From assembly GCF_014145675.1 (NCBI RefSeq), contig NZ_JACGZW010000027.1, positions 1-58,545 of the forward strand: a DNA stretch of 58,545 bases, given 5' to 3'. The notes below the pieces were generated by a model. It saw only the letters and a program-made list of their open reading frames with translations, was not told the origin of the DNA and searched no databases. A program made the position numbers and the translations under genes. The stretch comes from Amycolatopsis dendrobii (GTDB taxonomy: Bacteria; Actinomycetota; Actinomycetes; Mycobacteriales; Pseudonocardiaceae). Positions 41,990 to 50,221 of this stretch are shown here, piece by piece (positions within the stretch are counted from its first letter, which is position 1; every line of letters begins with the position of its first letter).

Positions 41990-42345
41990 TCTGTCCCCCT
42001 CTCGTCGAGGTCCACCGCGAAGCCGGAGCCGTCGTCGTGCGGAACCACGTCCCACAACGACTTCGCCGCCCGCCACACCGCCGTTACCGCTGACCACGCG
42101 ACGTCGCCGCTGAGCGTCAGCGTCACCAGCGCGTCAGCCGCGGCGACCCGGTCCGACGCCTCCGCGATCATCGTCGCGACCAACGGTGCCCCCGCGGAAA
42201 ACTCGAGCTGGCAGCCGACGTCAGCAGACACCCATCCCTCGCCGTCGCACCGATCCTCGACCGGGAGCTCCGCCGTCAACGCCTCGAACCCGGCCGCGGC
42301 GCCGAGCCCGCCGGTCCGGCAGTACAACCGGATCTCGTACCCCAT
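41986..42345 (-). CDS. Hypothetical protein in the immunity-like cluster
   Basis: A 119-residue protein (MGYEIRLYCRTGGLGAAAGF at the N terminus). It alternates strands and helices with no motif I recognise. The ATG at 42345 shares a base with the upstream stop (TGATG); the GTG just before it (42348) would overlap by four bases. It is coupled to both neighbours and likely part of the same transcript. Confidence 0.7.
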   Translation of the reverse strand: MGYEIRLYCRTGGLGAAAGFEALTAELPVEDRCDGEGWVSADVGCQLEFSAGAPLVATMIAEASDRVAAADALVTLTLSGDVAWSAVTAVWRAAKSLWDVVPHDDGSGFAVDLDERGTE

Positions 42346-42653
42346 CACGCGAGCCGATGCAGGGCCGCACGTGCCTCGGCGAGCAGTTCGTCGTCAGTCG
42401 TGTCGCCTGGTTCGCGCAGCTTGGGGTCGATCGGAAAGTCCTCCAGCACGAAGAAGAGGTGATTCAGCACCTGCCCGAGCGGATCCCGCCACCGCTCGTT
42501 CCGTTCCGGGGACAGCCTCCGGGCCGCATGCCAAGTCTTCGCGAACTCCGGCCCGGTCATTTCCCCGCGAGCGAACGACTCCATCGCCGCCACCTGCCGT
42601 CCCACTCCCGATTCCGCAGGCGCCTCGCTCCGCTTCGCCCAAGCATGCTCCAC
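42345..42653 (-). CDS. Colicin-D-immunity-like domain protein
   Basis: A 102-residue reading whose C-terminal part fits the Colicin_immun family: SFARGEMTGPEFAKTWHAAR, then LNHLFFVLEDFPIDPKLR and TTDDELLAEARAALHRLA. Such proteins bind and block tRNase-type colicins. The coding pattern extends upstream of the GTG at 42653 (ADGAAEYPPVEHAWAKR), into the next gene in a different frame, so it is probably the C-terminal half of one protein split by a one-base deletion near 42690. The domain call is from memory. Confidence 0.6.
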   Translation of the reverse strand: MEHAWAKRSEAPAESGVGRQVAAMESFARGEMTGPEFAKTWHAARRLSPERNERWRDPLGQVLNHLFFVLEDFPIDPKLREPGDTTDDELLAEARAALHRLA

Positions 42654-43072
42654 CGGCGGGTACTCCGCCGCGCCGTCCGCCCGAACCGGGCCCGGGCGTC
42701 GTCGACGCCTCCGGGCACGGCACCGGAGAAAACCAACCGGGTGCCCGCCACCAGCGCATATCCCCCGCCGCCAGCGAGAACCGCGCCGGACAAGTCAGGC
42801 ACGACGAACAGCACTGAACCACTGCTCGTCAGCATGGAGCCCACTGCCAGCGGCTCCGTAACAGACCCTGGTCCGAGACCGCAGCGGAGCACCTCCGTCG
42901 CGCCGACGAATCGCGCGCCCGTACGCAGCCGGTCCAGAACCGCGTCGTCCACTCTCGACGGGGCGGCGATCGGAGCGACGGACTTCTCGTCCGCCGCAAG
43001 CCATTCGTCGGCAAAACGCCGTGGGCAGTCGAGCACAGTTTCGCCGGGCCATGGCACTGCCGCGGAAGTCAA
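42557..43072 (-). CDS. Probable N-terminal half of a frameshifted protein
   Basis: Open for 171 residues, but only about the first 130 look coding (ETVLDCPRRFADEWLAADEK, then GSMLTSSGSVLFVVPDLSG). After DDARARFG the frame becomes arginine-rich (RRSTRRWSMLGRSGARRLRN) while the colicin-immunity frame takes over. I infer one gene of about 240 codons with a lost base near 42690. The domain resembles SseB or similar small-domain proteins; not certain. The start overlaps the upstream stop by ATGA. Confidence 0.5.
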   Translation of the reverse strand: MTSAAVPWPGETVLDCPRRFADEWLAADEKSVAPIAAPSRVDDAVLDRLRTGARFVGATEVLRCGLGPGSVTEPLAVGSMLTSSGSVLFVVPDLSGAVLAGGGGYALVAGTRLVFSGAVPGGVDDARARFGRTARRSTRRWSMLGRSGARRLRNREWDGRWRRWSRSLAGK

Positions 43073-43518
43073 CCCGGGACCTCGCCGGGAAGCCCCAGCA
43101 CCGGATAACCGGCCTCGATCTCCGTCAACCCAGCCACCACCTCAGCCAGCTGCGCGTACTCAAGCCCCTCAAGCCGGAACGACAACCGGTTCCCGCTCGA
43201 ATGATCCGCGACCGCGACGCCTTCCGCCTCGACCCGTCCGTCCGAGACGGTCACCGTCAAGTCCAGCCAATCCTCCAGCGAAGTCAGCCGCGCGCTGCCG
43301 CCGGACTTCGGGCACGTCGCCAGTTGCTGCCGGAACTCCTGCAGTTCATTGGCCCGCAACCCAGCGTCCAGCCGCGCGGTGAACCCGCCCGAGACGATCT
43401 CGATCGGGCTGATGAGCCAGTTTCCGTCCCAGAAATCGTCCGCGCCGGGGTGCATCCGCCCGTGCACAGCGATCACCAGCCGATCTCCGCGCGCCGCGCC
43501 GAACGTCACCGTGTGCAT
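43069..43518 (-). CDS. WapI-family-like immunity protein
   Basis: A 149-residue protein with a central DDFWDGNWLISPIEIVSGGF, then ELQEFRQQLATC and SLEDWLDLTV, and a C-terminal YPVLGLPG. This matches my memory of the WapI-type immunity family (DYWDGNWL). It is the first gene of the minus-strand chain and would protect against a contact-dependent or secreted toxin, which fits the ESX substrates nearby. I cannot pair it with a particular effector. The ATG at 43518 was chosen over an upstream reading. Confidence 0.75.
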   Translation of the reverse strand: MHTVTFGAARGDRLVIAVHGRMHPGADDFWDGNWLISPIEIVSGGFTARLDAGLRANELQEFRQQLATCPKSGGSARLTSLEDWLDLTVTVSDGRVEAEGVAVADHSSGNRLSFRLEGLEYAQLAEVVAGLTEIEAGYPVLGLPGEVPG

Positions 43519-43579
43519 CCCGCTCCCTGGTATGTCTGCTGCTGCCAGCATATGCAGTCCACGAGCGAGGGGAGCCCTG

Positions 43580-44263
43580 ATGCCCGGTCTGGTCGAACTG
43601 GCCTACACCACCGGCGGAGGCGTCGTCGGCGCCGCGCTGACGAACTACTTCACGAAGGTCCAGGAACGCCGCCAGCTCCGGGCCGAGGTCTACCGGCGGC
43701 TCGAAGCGGCCCGTGCGGTCTCCGGCGGGGTGCGCGAAATCCGGATCGGTTTGCCCCCGAACACCTTGCCCAGCCGGAAAACCCTCGCCGACGCGCTCGG
43801 GATCGTCGCCGTCCTCGAAGACGGAACCGACGCCCACCGCGCCCTCCGCGAAGCCCTCTCCGAACTGCTCACCGCGGTGCTCGTCGCCGGGATTCCCCGC
43901 CGCGTCGCCGATTTCGCCGCGGGCGCGCACGAACGCGTCCTGGAAGCCGCGACAGCGACCACCGTCGACCGACGGCTCGGCGGCGTCCCCGGCGCCAATG
44001 CCGAGCAACTGACCCAAGCCGCCCAGTCCTACCGCGCCGAAACCACCGGCCTCCTGCTCGCCGTCCTCTGGCATCCGTGGCGGGCCCGGCTCCGCACCCC
44101 CGGCCGGATCCGCCAGCTCCGCGTCGCCGTGCACGCGCTGCACCTTCAGCAGGAGGAGGCCGTCGCCGCGCTCACCCGTGCGGAGCAAGCCGAGACCCTC
44201 CATCGGCGGCTTGACCCGGACGGCACGCTCCGCGAAACGTGGTTCGAAGACCGACTTCCGTAG
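43580..44263 (+). CDS. Hypothetical protein with an N-terminal hydrophobic segment
   Basis: A 227-residue protein. A hydrophobic N-terminal segment (LVELAYTTGGGVVGAALTNY) may anchor it; the rest is long helices rich in Ala, Arg and Glu. No enzyme motif is recognised. The ATG at 43580 follows GAGGGGAG. It is divergent from the immunity-like cluster and could serve the same locus, but this is only positional. Confidence 0.65.
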   Translation: MPGLVELAYTTGGGVVGAALTNYFTKVQERRQLRAEVYRRLEAARAVSGGVREIRIGLPPNTLPSRKTLADALGIVAVLEDGTDAHRALREALSELLTAVLVAGIPRRVADFAAGAHERVLEAATATTVDRRLGGVPGANAEQLTQAAQSYRAETTGLLLAVLWHPWRARLRTPGRIRQLRVAVHALHLQQEEAVAALTRAEQAETLHRRLDPDGTLRETWFEDRLP

Positions 44264-44326
44264 GTTACCGGATTTCCAGATGCCGCCTACGGTCGGGAAA
44301 TCACCACCGAGGCGGAGGGATTTTCC

Positions 44327-45031
44327 ATGCGTTACGCGAAAGCGGCGGCCGTAGTCGCTGGGGCTGCGATGGCGTTCGGGGCCGGGGCGGCAGTCCCGGC
44401 GAGTGCCGACACGCACATCATCGGCGGCGGCACTGTGAAATCGGCCCCGTGGGGCGCCCAGGTGTTCTGGGACGACGTCACCGACTACGGCGGCTTCGAA
44501 TGCTCCGGCACGATCATCGCCTCGCAGTGGGTGCTCACCGCGCAGCACTGCCTGAACAAGGGCGGCATGCACGTCAAGGTCGGCGACGTCGCGCTGGGCA
44601 AGGGCACCGAGGCCGCGGTCGACGAGCAGAAGGCCTCCCCCAACGGCGACATCGCCCTGCTGCACCTGAAGTCCGCTGTGGACACGACGTTCATGAAGCT
44701 GGCCGACAAGGACCCGGAAAACGGTGCCACCAACCAGATCTACGGCTGGGGCCGCACCAAGGACCAGAGCCCGCCCTCGGACACCCTCAAGACCGCGGAC
44801 GTCCAGGTGACCGGCGAAAGCACGGACGCCTTCAACGGCAAGGCCATCGCCAGCAAGGGCGTCACCGGATCCTCGTGGCACGGAGACTCCGGCGGCCCGC
44901 AGCTGGCCGACGGCGTCCAGGTGGGCGTCTGCTCGACCGGCGAAAACTCCGGCAGCGACGAGCACGGCACCCAGAACTACGCCAGCGTCGCCAACAGCCG
45001 CGACTGGATCAAGCAGACCGCGGGCGTCTGA
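44327..45031 (+). CDS. Secreted trypsin-like serine protease (S1 family)
   Basis: A 234-residue protease with a Sec signal peptide (KAAAVVAGAAMAFGAGAAVP, cleavage near residue 28). The mature part starts at IIGGG. The triad is complete: His in WVLTAQHCLNK, Asp in PNGDIALLHL, Ser in WHGDSGGPQLADG. Two cysteine pairs are available. It belongs to the chymotrypsin fold. GGCGGAGGG precedes the ATG. A strong hairpin follows its stop. Confidence 0.96.
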   Translation: MRYAKAAAVVAGAAMAFGAGAAVPASADTHIIGGGTVKSAPWGAQVFWDDVTDYGGFECSGTIIASQWVLTAQHCLNKGGMHVKVGDVALGKGTEAAVDEQKASPNGDIALLHLKSAVDTTFMKLADKDPENGATNQIYGWGRTKDQSPPSDTLKTADVQVTGESTDAFNGKAIASKGVTGSSWHGDSGGPQLADGVQVGVCSTGENSGSDEHGTQNYASVANSRDWIKQTAGV

Positions 45032-45039
45032 TCCGCGCG

Positions 45040-45075
45040 TTCCGGCCTGCCGCCCCCTTGCACGGCAGGCCGGAA
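45040..45075. terminator. Bidirectional hairpin terminator
   Basis: Perfect 13-bp stem TTCCGGCCTGCCG / CGGCAGGCCGGAA with a 10-base loop, nine bases after the protease stop and 11 bases before the end of the convergent AMP-ligase gene. There is no T run, but such stems stop transcription in high-GC genomes. Confidence 0.8.
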
Positions 45076-45086
45076 CCCCGCGGCGA

Positions 45087-46529
45087 TCACCCGGCGAGGG
45101 CGCGCAGCGCGGCCTTGTCCGGTTTTCCTGACTCCGCGACCGGAACCTCGTCCAGCACCGTGAACGAAGCCGGAACCGCGGCCTCGCCCAACTCCGCGGC
45201 CACTGCCGCCCGCAATTCCCCCGGATCCGGATCGCGCCCCGGAGCGGCGACCACGAACGCGTGCGCCGCTTCCCCGGTCCGTTCGTCCGGAACCGCGACG
45301 ACATACGCCTGGTCCACCGCGGAGTGCGCAGCGAGCGCACGTTCGATCGGCCCGGTGTAATGAATCACCGCGTTCACGATCACCACGTCCCGGGCGCGAC
45401 CGGTCAAATACAGAAAACCGTGCTCGTCGAGTCGCCCGATGTCCTGAGTGCGGACCCAGCCGTCGGCCAGCACCGTCGCGCTCAGCGCGGGATCGCGCCA
45501 GTACCCCGCGAAAGCCCTTGCGGTACGGGCGAAAACCTCCCCCGTCTCCCCCACCGGAACCGCACGGCCCGAAGCGTCCCGCACCTCCAGCGAGACCCCC
45601 TCGACCGGCAATCCGACCGAAGCGATCGCCTCCGGACGCGCAGACACGTCCGCCGTGTCCAGCACCGTCAATTTCCCGGTCTCGGTCTGCCCGTACCCCT
45701 GCCGCAACGCGGGTCCGATGCGCGCGAATCCCTCAGCCAGCAACCCGGGTTCCACCGGAGACCCGGCGACCGTCAGCATTCGCAGCCCGGAAAGATCGAT
45801 TTCCTCCTCGCGCAGCACATCCAGCATCCGATACAACCGCGGAACCGTCACCAGCGCCGCCGTGATGTCCAGCCGCGGCAGAATCCAGGGAAAGTCCGGC
45901 AACCCCTCCGGGATCACCGCGGTGCCGCCGGCGAGCAAACAAGCCTGCACATGCAACACCATCACCGCGCTGCTCAAAGTCCCGAACAGCAGAAACCGCC
46001 GATAGTCCTCGGCCGAATCCCCCGCCCGCTGTTCAAGACCGAACTCCCCCAACGCGTCGAACCGGTACGCGACCCCCTTGGGCACCCCCGTGCTCCCGCT
46101 CGTGAATACCACCCAGCCGATGTCCGACGGTTTCCCGCACGGCACCGGTTCTTCATACGCGGCAAGGAGTTCCGGGCCGATCGGAAGCGTCCGCGCTCCC
46201 GCCGGCTCCGGCGGTTCCGCGTCGGTCACCACCGCGGCCACTCCGTCCAGCACCGCGTCGAGATGCGCCGCGGGCAACCCGGCCCGCACCCCCACCGCCC
46301 GAGCCCCCAGCGTCTGCACCGCGATCTGGGCGGCCCAGCCTTCCGGCGTCACCCCGGTCGCGAGCCCGACGCCGTCCCCCGGCCGGATCCCGGCCGCCCT
46401 CAGCCCGGCGGCGAACCGGCCGATCAGGTCGAGCACCTCGCCCCGGCGCATTCGCCGGTCCCCGTGCTCGAACGCGATCGCGTCCGGCGCGCGCCGCAGC
46501 GAATCCAGCAGGTCTTGGGGAAAAGCCAT
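45087..46529 (-). CDS. AMP-binding acyl-CoA synthetase/ligase
   Basis: A 480-residue adenylate-forming enzyme. The P-loop WVVFTSGSTGVPKGVAYR (A3), ALRQGYGQTETGKLTV (A5), RTQDIGRLDEHGFLYLTGRA (A7/A8) and the C-terminal catalytic lysine in SGKPDKAALRALAG are present. It activates a carboxylic acid as an acyl-AMP and then forms CoA or other thioesters; the substrate is not known. It is shorter than typical long-chain ligases. The ATG at 46529 has GGGAGGA about eight bases upstream. Confidence 0.93.
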   Translation of the reverse strand: MAFPQDLLDSLRRAPDAIAFEHGDRRMRRGEVLDLIGRFAAGLRAAGIRPGDGVGLATGVTPEGWAAQIAVQTLGARAVGVRAGLPAAHLDAVLDGVAAVVTDAEPPEPAGARTLPIGPELLAAYEEPVPCGKPSDIGWVVFTSGSTGVPKGVAYRFDALGEFGLEQRAGDSAEDYRRFLLFGTLSSAVMVLHVQACLLAGGTAVIPEGLPDFPWILPRLDITAALVTVPRLYRMLDVLREEEIDLSGLRMLTVAGSPVEPGLLAEGFARIGPALRQGYGQTETGKLTVLDTADVSARPEAIASVGLPVEGVSLEVRDASGRAVPVGETGEVFARTARAFAGYWRDPALSATVLADGWVRTQDIGRLDEHGFLYLTGRARDVVIVNAVIHYTGPIERALAAHSAVDQAYVVAVPDERTGEAAHAFVVAAPGRDPDPGELRAAVAAELGEAAVPASFTVLDEVPVAESGKPDKAALRALAG

Positions 46530-46578
46530 CACACCGTCCTCCCGTCGGGCCAACCCGCCAAGGCCTACCGGAGAGATC

Positions 46579-47550
46579 TCAGAATCCCCTCAGCGCATGC
46601 CGCTCATCGGGAACGCTCGCCGCGCGAACCGACACCAAGCCGCCGAGCGCCACCACCGCGACCAACCCCGCGGCCGCGGCCAGCGTCCACAAGTCCGGCC
46701 GCACAATCGACTGCCCCCGCATCGCCTGCCACGCGGTGATCACGATGACCCCGGCGTACCCGGCTGCACCGGTCCACACGAGCCGGCGCCGCACGAGTTC
46801 GTTCGACAGCACCGGATACCGCCGGGACAGCGCGACCAGCGCGAGCGCCAGCAGCGGCAACGCCTGGATCGCGTGGATCCCCACGAAATGCGTGATCCGC
46901 AGGTCCCCGCCGACCGTGCTCCAGCCCAGCAGCGGCAGCCCCGGCCCGCCGTCCTCGAGCCCGATCGTGTGCCCGCCGATCATCGCCGGTTTGCCGCCGC
47001 CGTCCAGCACCCGCTGCTGCGCCGGGCTGGCCGAGAACATCATGAGCGCCAGGCCCATTCCGCCCGCCGCGAGCGCGGTTCCCCACCGCAGCGCGGACGT
47101 CAGCGCGCGGTCCGGCAGCTTTTGGAACAGCAGCAGAATCACCACCGCCGCGGTCGCGCCCCACGCGGTGAACGCGCCGGTGGCCAGGATGTTGCCGATC
47201 GTCACGTCGGCGGGCGTCGCGTGGTTGAAGTGCAGCGGCCGGTCCTGAACGAGCACCTGCCACACCAGCAGGCCCATGTCCGTGCCCATGCCCACCGCGA
47301 ACGCCGTCCCCATCCACCAGCCGGCCCGGCGGCCGCGCTTCACCAGCGAGAGAAGCCACGCGAGCGTCGGCGCGTACAACGCCACCGAAACCGCGAATTT
47401 GAACGGCTTCGCCCACAGCGGCGCGTTGACGAGCGTGCGATCATCCAGGAGCAGCCCGAACACGCACGCGATCAGCAGCACCGCCATCGCCCCGGCCAGC
47501 ACGCCGAGCGGGCGGTGCAGCCGGAACAGTCGCAATCCCCAGGAAGTCAT
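46579..47550 (-). CDS. Multi-pass membrane protein
   Basis: A 323-residue protein with about eight or nine predicted helices (for example PLGVLAGAMAVLLIACVFGL, then TAWGATAAVVILLLF and HFVGIHAIQALPLLALALVA). Conserved polar spots are NHATPADVTIGN and THFVGIHAIQ. I do not recognise the family. The ATG at 47550 starts the first clear helix; an upstream reading from 47646 is low-quality. It is 49 bp upstream of the ligase gene, in the same direction. Confidence 0.8.
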   Translation of the reverse strand: MTSWGLRLFRLHRPLGVLAGAMAVLLIACVFGLLLDDRTLVNAPLWAKPFKFAVSVALYAPTLAWLLSLVKRGRRAGWWMGTAFAVGMGTDMGLLVWQVLVQDRPLHFNHATPADVTIGNILATGAFTAWGATAAVVILLLFQKLPDRALTSALRWGTALAAGGMGLALMMFSASPAQQRVLDGGGKPAMIGGHTIGLEDGGPGLPLLGWSTVGGDLRITHFVGIHAIQALPLLALALVALSRRYPVLSNELVRRRLVWTGAAGYAGVIVITAWQAMRGQSIVRPDLWTLAAAAGLVAVVALGGLVSVRAASVPDERHALRGF

Positions 47551-47667
47551 GGGGACAGCCTGGCCGCGCGCGGGGGCGCGAACACTGGCGTCGTCCCCCG
47601 TCTTGGGGGTAGGGAGCACCCCACCTGTGGGTAATAGTGCCGTCAAAGCGACCGGCAGTTGTGCCGT

Positions 47668-47695
47668 TTGACCACACCCGCTCTTTTTCTAGCGT
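47668..47695 (+). promoter_or_regulatory. Promoter of the Esx operon
   Basis: TTGACC (47668-47673) and TAGCGT (47690-47695) with a 16-bp spacer. The first gene begins about 70 bases downstream with a strong ribosome-binding site, so this transcript is leadered, unlike most genes here. Confidence 0.55.
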
Positions 47696-47763
47696 GACAT
47701 TCACACCGCGCGGCCCGCCGCGCACCGGGATTTTCCACGAGAGGGAAGGAGGTGGCCCGTCAG

Positions 47764-48105
47764 ATGTCCAGTCCGGGATTCCAGGCAGATTCCGCTGCCA
47801 TGACGCGCGCCGTCCAGGGCTTCGAGGAAACCGCTTCGAACGCCAAGACGACCATGGCCAGCTTGGAGTCCGAGCTGACCGAGACGCTGCGGAACTACAA
47901 GGGCGACCAGGCGGTCGCCTTCTGGGACCTGCAGCGCAGGCTCCAGGAGAAGATGGGCGCCGCCGTCCGGGAGCTCGACACCATGTCGCAGCTCGTGCAC
48001 ACCAGCCACGCGAACTACAACTCGGGCGACTCCGACGTGCACCAGAGCTTCCAGAGCGTCAGCCACACCGTCGAGGGCAATGTGATCCCTCGCCTCAACC
48101 CCTGA
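47764..48105 (+). CDS. WXG100-like Esx protein (first of the pair)
   Basis: A 113-residue helical hairpin protein of Esx size. The central turn is NYKGDQAVAFWDLQ, so the usual WxG is replaced by YKG. The secretion signal YNSGD (YxxxD) is near residue 90. The start is ATG 47764 because the strong AGGAGG covers the GTG at 47752. It pairs with the next gene, as EsxB/EsxA-type heterodimers do. Confidence 0.88.
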   Translation: MSSPGFQADSAAMTRAVQGFEETASNAKTTMASLESELTETLRNYKGDQAVAFWDLQRRLQEKMGAAVRELDTMSQLVHTSHANYNSGDSDVHQSFQSVSHTVEGNVIPRLNP

Positions 48106-48121
48106 GAGAGGACAAGACACC

Positions 48122-48421
48122 ATGGCTGACGTCGTAGAAATCAGCTTCGGGGCCCTGCAGCACAGCTCCGCGTCGCTCGCCGCCAAGGCGAAGGCGCTGA
48201 CCTCCCAGCTGGAGCAGCTGCACCAGAACCTGCAGCCGATCACCCAGACCTGGTACGCCTCGGGCAGCTCCGCCGGTGAAGCGGCGCGCGCGTCCGAGAC
48301 CCGGCTCCGCCAGGCGACCGCCGACATCGTCGCGATCATCGCGCAGTTCGGCACCAAGGTCGGCGACGCCCACGATCTCCAGCACCAGCTGGAGAACCGC
48401 AACCAGGGCCTGTTCGCCTGA
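48122..48421 (+). CDS. WXG100-like Esx protein (second of the pair)
   Basis: A 99-residue Esx-size protein, MADVVEISFGALQHSSASLA at the N terminus. The central turn is QTWYASGSSAGEAAR, with Trp present but the G replaced by Ala/Ser. No YxxxD is seen, so its export probably depends on the partner. It is 16 bp after the first Esx gene, and a strong hairpin follows, likely leading to more Esx transcript than downstream mRNA. Confidence 0.85.
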   Translation: MADVVEISFGALQHSSASLAAKAKALTSQLEQLHQNLQPITQTWYASGSSAGEAARASETRLRQATADIVAIIAQFGTKVGDAHDLQHQLENRNQGLFA

Positions 48422-48433
48422 TCCGGCCCCGAC

Positions 48434-48482
48434 GCCGGCCGTCCGGGGCGGGACCACCCCCCGCCCGCTCCGGACGGCCGGC
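48434..48482 (+). terminator. Hairpin after the Esx pair
   Basis: Perfect 13-bp stem GCCGGCCGTCCGG / CCGGACGGCCGGC with an inner GGCGGG/CCCGCC helix, ending in TTT. It starts 12 bases past the stop and may be a partial terminator or a processing site. Confidence 0.75.
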
Positions 48483-48518
48483 TTTCCCGCGTCCTGCCGC
48501 ACGAGAGGTCACCGGCCG

Positions 48519-48902
48519 ATGCCCGACCAGTCGTACTACGTCCACCTGGAATCGCTGACGGACTTCGTCCGGGAGCTGGAAACCCAGATCCACGCGATGT
48601 CCCGGCCGAACGACTTCCTGCGCACCCTCGGGGAGCATCCGCTGCTGTTCGGGGAGTTCGGGGAAGCCGCTTCGCTCGCCGACGCCCACCGCGCCGCGGT
48701 CGCCGAGATGCAGGGCCTGCTCGAGCAGGTCCGCGGGGCGATCACGTTCGCTCAGGACGTCACCACCACCGTCGCCGACGGATACGCCCAGGCCGACCAG
48801 TCGGTCGCGGGCGATCTGCACCAATCGGGTCAGCAGACCGGTCTGCTGGACCCGCTTTTTTCGTTGCTGGGCCTTGATTCCGCAGGGGGTAAGAACGCAT
48901 GA
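48519..48902 (+). CDS. EspC-like ESX substrate
   Basis: A 127-residue helical protein with the signal YAQAD (YxxxD) in TVADGYAQADQSVAGD near residue 92. It resembles the helical domain of the 36.0-36.8 kb substrate and the hydrolase below. No other domain is present. The ATG at 48519 was chosen because the preceding region is the Esx hairpin. Its stop overlaps the next gene by ATGA. Confidence 0.82.
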   Translation: MPDQSYYVHLESLTDFVRELETQIHAMSRPNDFLRTLGEHPLLFGEFGEAASLADAHRAAVAEMQGLLEQVRGAITFAQDVTTTVADGYAQADQSVAGDLHQSGQQTGLLDPLFSLLGLDSAGGKNA

Positions 48903-50221
48903 GCGGGCCTCGCACCAATTTCGCCGGCTACACCCATCAGCAGCTTTACGCGATGCTGCAGGCGGGCGACCCGACCACTGCGCGCGCCGCGGCCGAACAG
49001 TGGAATTCGGCCTCGCGCGGGCTGTACGACCAGGCCGAGAACCTGTCGGACCAGCTCACCGACTTCTCCAGTTCGTGGACCGGCGGCGCGGCCGACCAGT
49101 ACCGGACCATGATGACCGACCTGGTCGGCGGCATCCGGAAGGTCGCGGTCACCGCGCAGGGCATGCGCGACATGCTGGAGGACGCCGCGGACGCGCTGGT
49201 CAAGGCGAAGGCCGAGATGCCGCCGCCGGTCGCGGTGCCGGACGTCTCCCCCGCCGACGTCGCGCTCGCGGTCAACCCGCCGCTGCTTCCGCCGGACACC
49301 CCGCCCGCCACGATCATCGCCGCGACGCAGCAGCGGCAGCAGGCGATCGCCAACGTCGAAGCGCAGCAGCAGGCCGCCAACGCCGCCGGCTCCGCGCACG
49401 CGAAGGCGATCGTCGTGATGAACAACCTCGCGACGAACTACGACACCGCCGAGGACTCGATCCCGGTCTCGCCGAACGCGGCCGCCCCGCCGCCCAAGCC
49501 GGTCCCCGGCGGCGGCGCTTCCACCGGTGGCGCCACCGGCCCGATCGGCAACAGCCCGGACGGCGGCACCGCGGTCGGCACCCCGGTCGATTCGCACCCA
49601 CTGCCTGCCGACGGCACGCAGGTTCCCGGCTCCGAACCGGGGCACCCGGCGCAGAACCCGGGCAGCCCGCTGTTCGGCGACATGTTCACCGCCGGTCTCG
49701 CGGCCGCGTCCGCGGCGGCGTTCGGCCGGTTCGGCTCGATCATGCCGAAGGTTCCGCCGTGGGCCTCGGGCAAGGACAAAGACAAGGACGGCAAGGACAA
49801 GGAGCAGGACGCGCCTCCGGGCACGAAGCTCGGCGGCGGGGCCGGTCCCGCGGGCGGTGGCGGCGGCGGGATCCCGGTCGGCGGCGGGGACGCCCCGTCG
49901 ATCGACGGCGGCGGCATTCCCTCCGGCGGCGGTCTCAGCGGCGCCGGGGAAGCTCCGGCCGCGCACTCCGGGCTCGCCGGGAACGCGCAGTCGAACGTCC
50001 TCAGCGGACTCGCGGGCGGTGCCGCCGGCGCGGCGGGCGCGGCGGCCAAGAGCGCCATGCCGATGATGCCCATGATGCCGATGGGCGGCATGGGAGCGGG
50101 CGGCGACATGGGCTCCGGGCGCCGGATTCCCGCGTGGCTCGTCGAAACCGAGAACGTGTGGGGCCAGCAGGCTCCGGTCGCGCCCTCGGTCATCGGCGAA
50201 GAGCCGACCGACCAGCCGTGA
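48899..50221 (+). CDS. PPE-like ESX substrate with low-complexity middle
   Basis: A 440-residue protein. Residues 1-120 are helical, with LTDFSSSWTGGAADQYRTMM carrying the WxG turn and an early YDQAE. The middle (about 120-400) is rich in Pro, Gly and Ala, with Lys/Asp repeats (GKDKDKDGKDKEQD) and Met-Pro runs. The end RRIPAWLVETENVWG is a conserved-looking tail. This is a typical actinomycete PPE-like substrate. It has 4-nt overlaps with both neighbours. Confidence 0.85.
   Translation: MSGPRTNFAGYTHQQLYAMLQAGDPTTARAAAEQWNSASRGLYDQAENLSDQLTDFSSSWTGGAADQYRTMMTDLVGGIRKVAVTAQGMRDMLEDAADALVKAKAEMPPPVAVPDVSPADVALAVNPPLLPPDTPPATIIAATQQRQQAIANVEAQQQAANAAGSAHAKAIVVMNNLATNYDTAEDSIPVSPNAAAPPPKPVPGGGASTGGATGPIGNSPDGGTAVGTPVDSHPLPADGTQVPGSEPGHPAQNPGSPLFGDMFTAGLAAASAAAFGRFGSIMPKVPPWASGKDKDKDGKDKEQDAPPGTKLGGGAGPAGGGGGGIPVGGGDAPSIDGGGIPSGGGLSGAGEAPAAHSGLAGNAQSNVLSGLAGGAAGAAGAAAKSAMPMMPMMPMGGMGAGGDMGSGRRIPAWLVETENVWGQQAPVAPSVIGEEPTDQP

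Noticed and set aside
47752..47763. GTG start for the first Esx protein
   Set aside because: The GTG lies within the strong ribosome-binding sequence AGGAGG, which serves the ATG at 47764.
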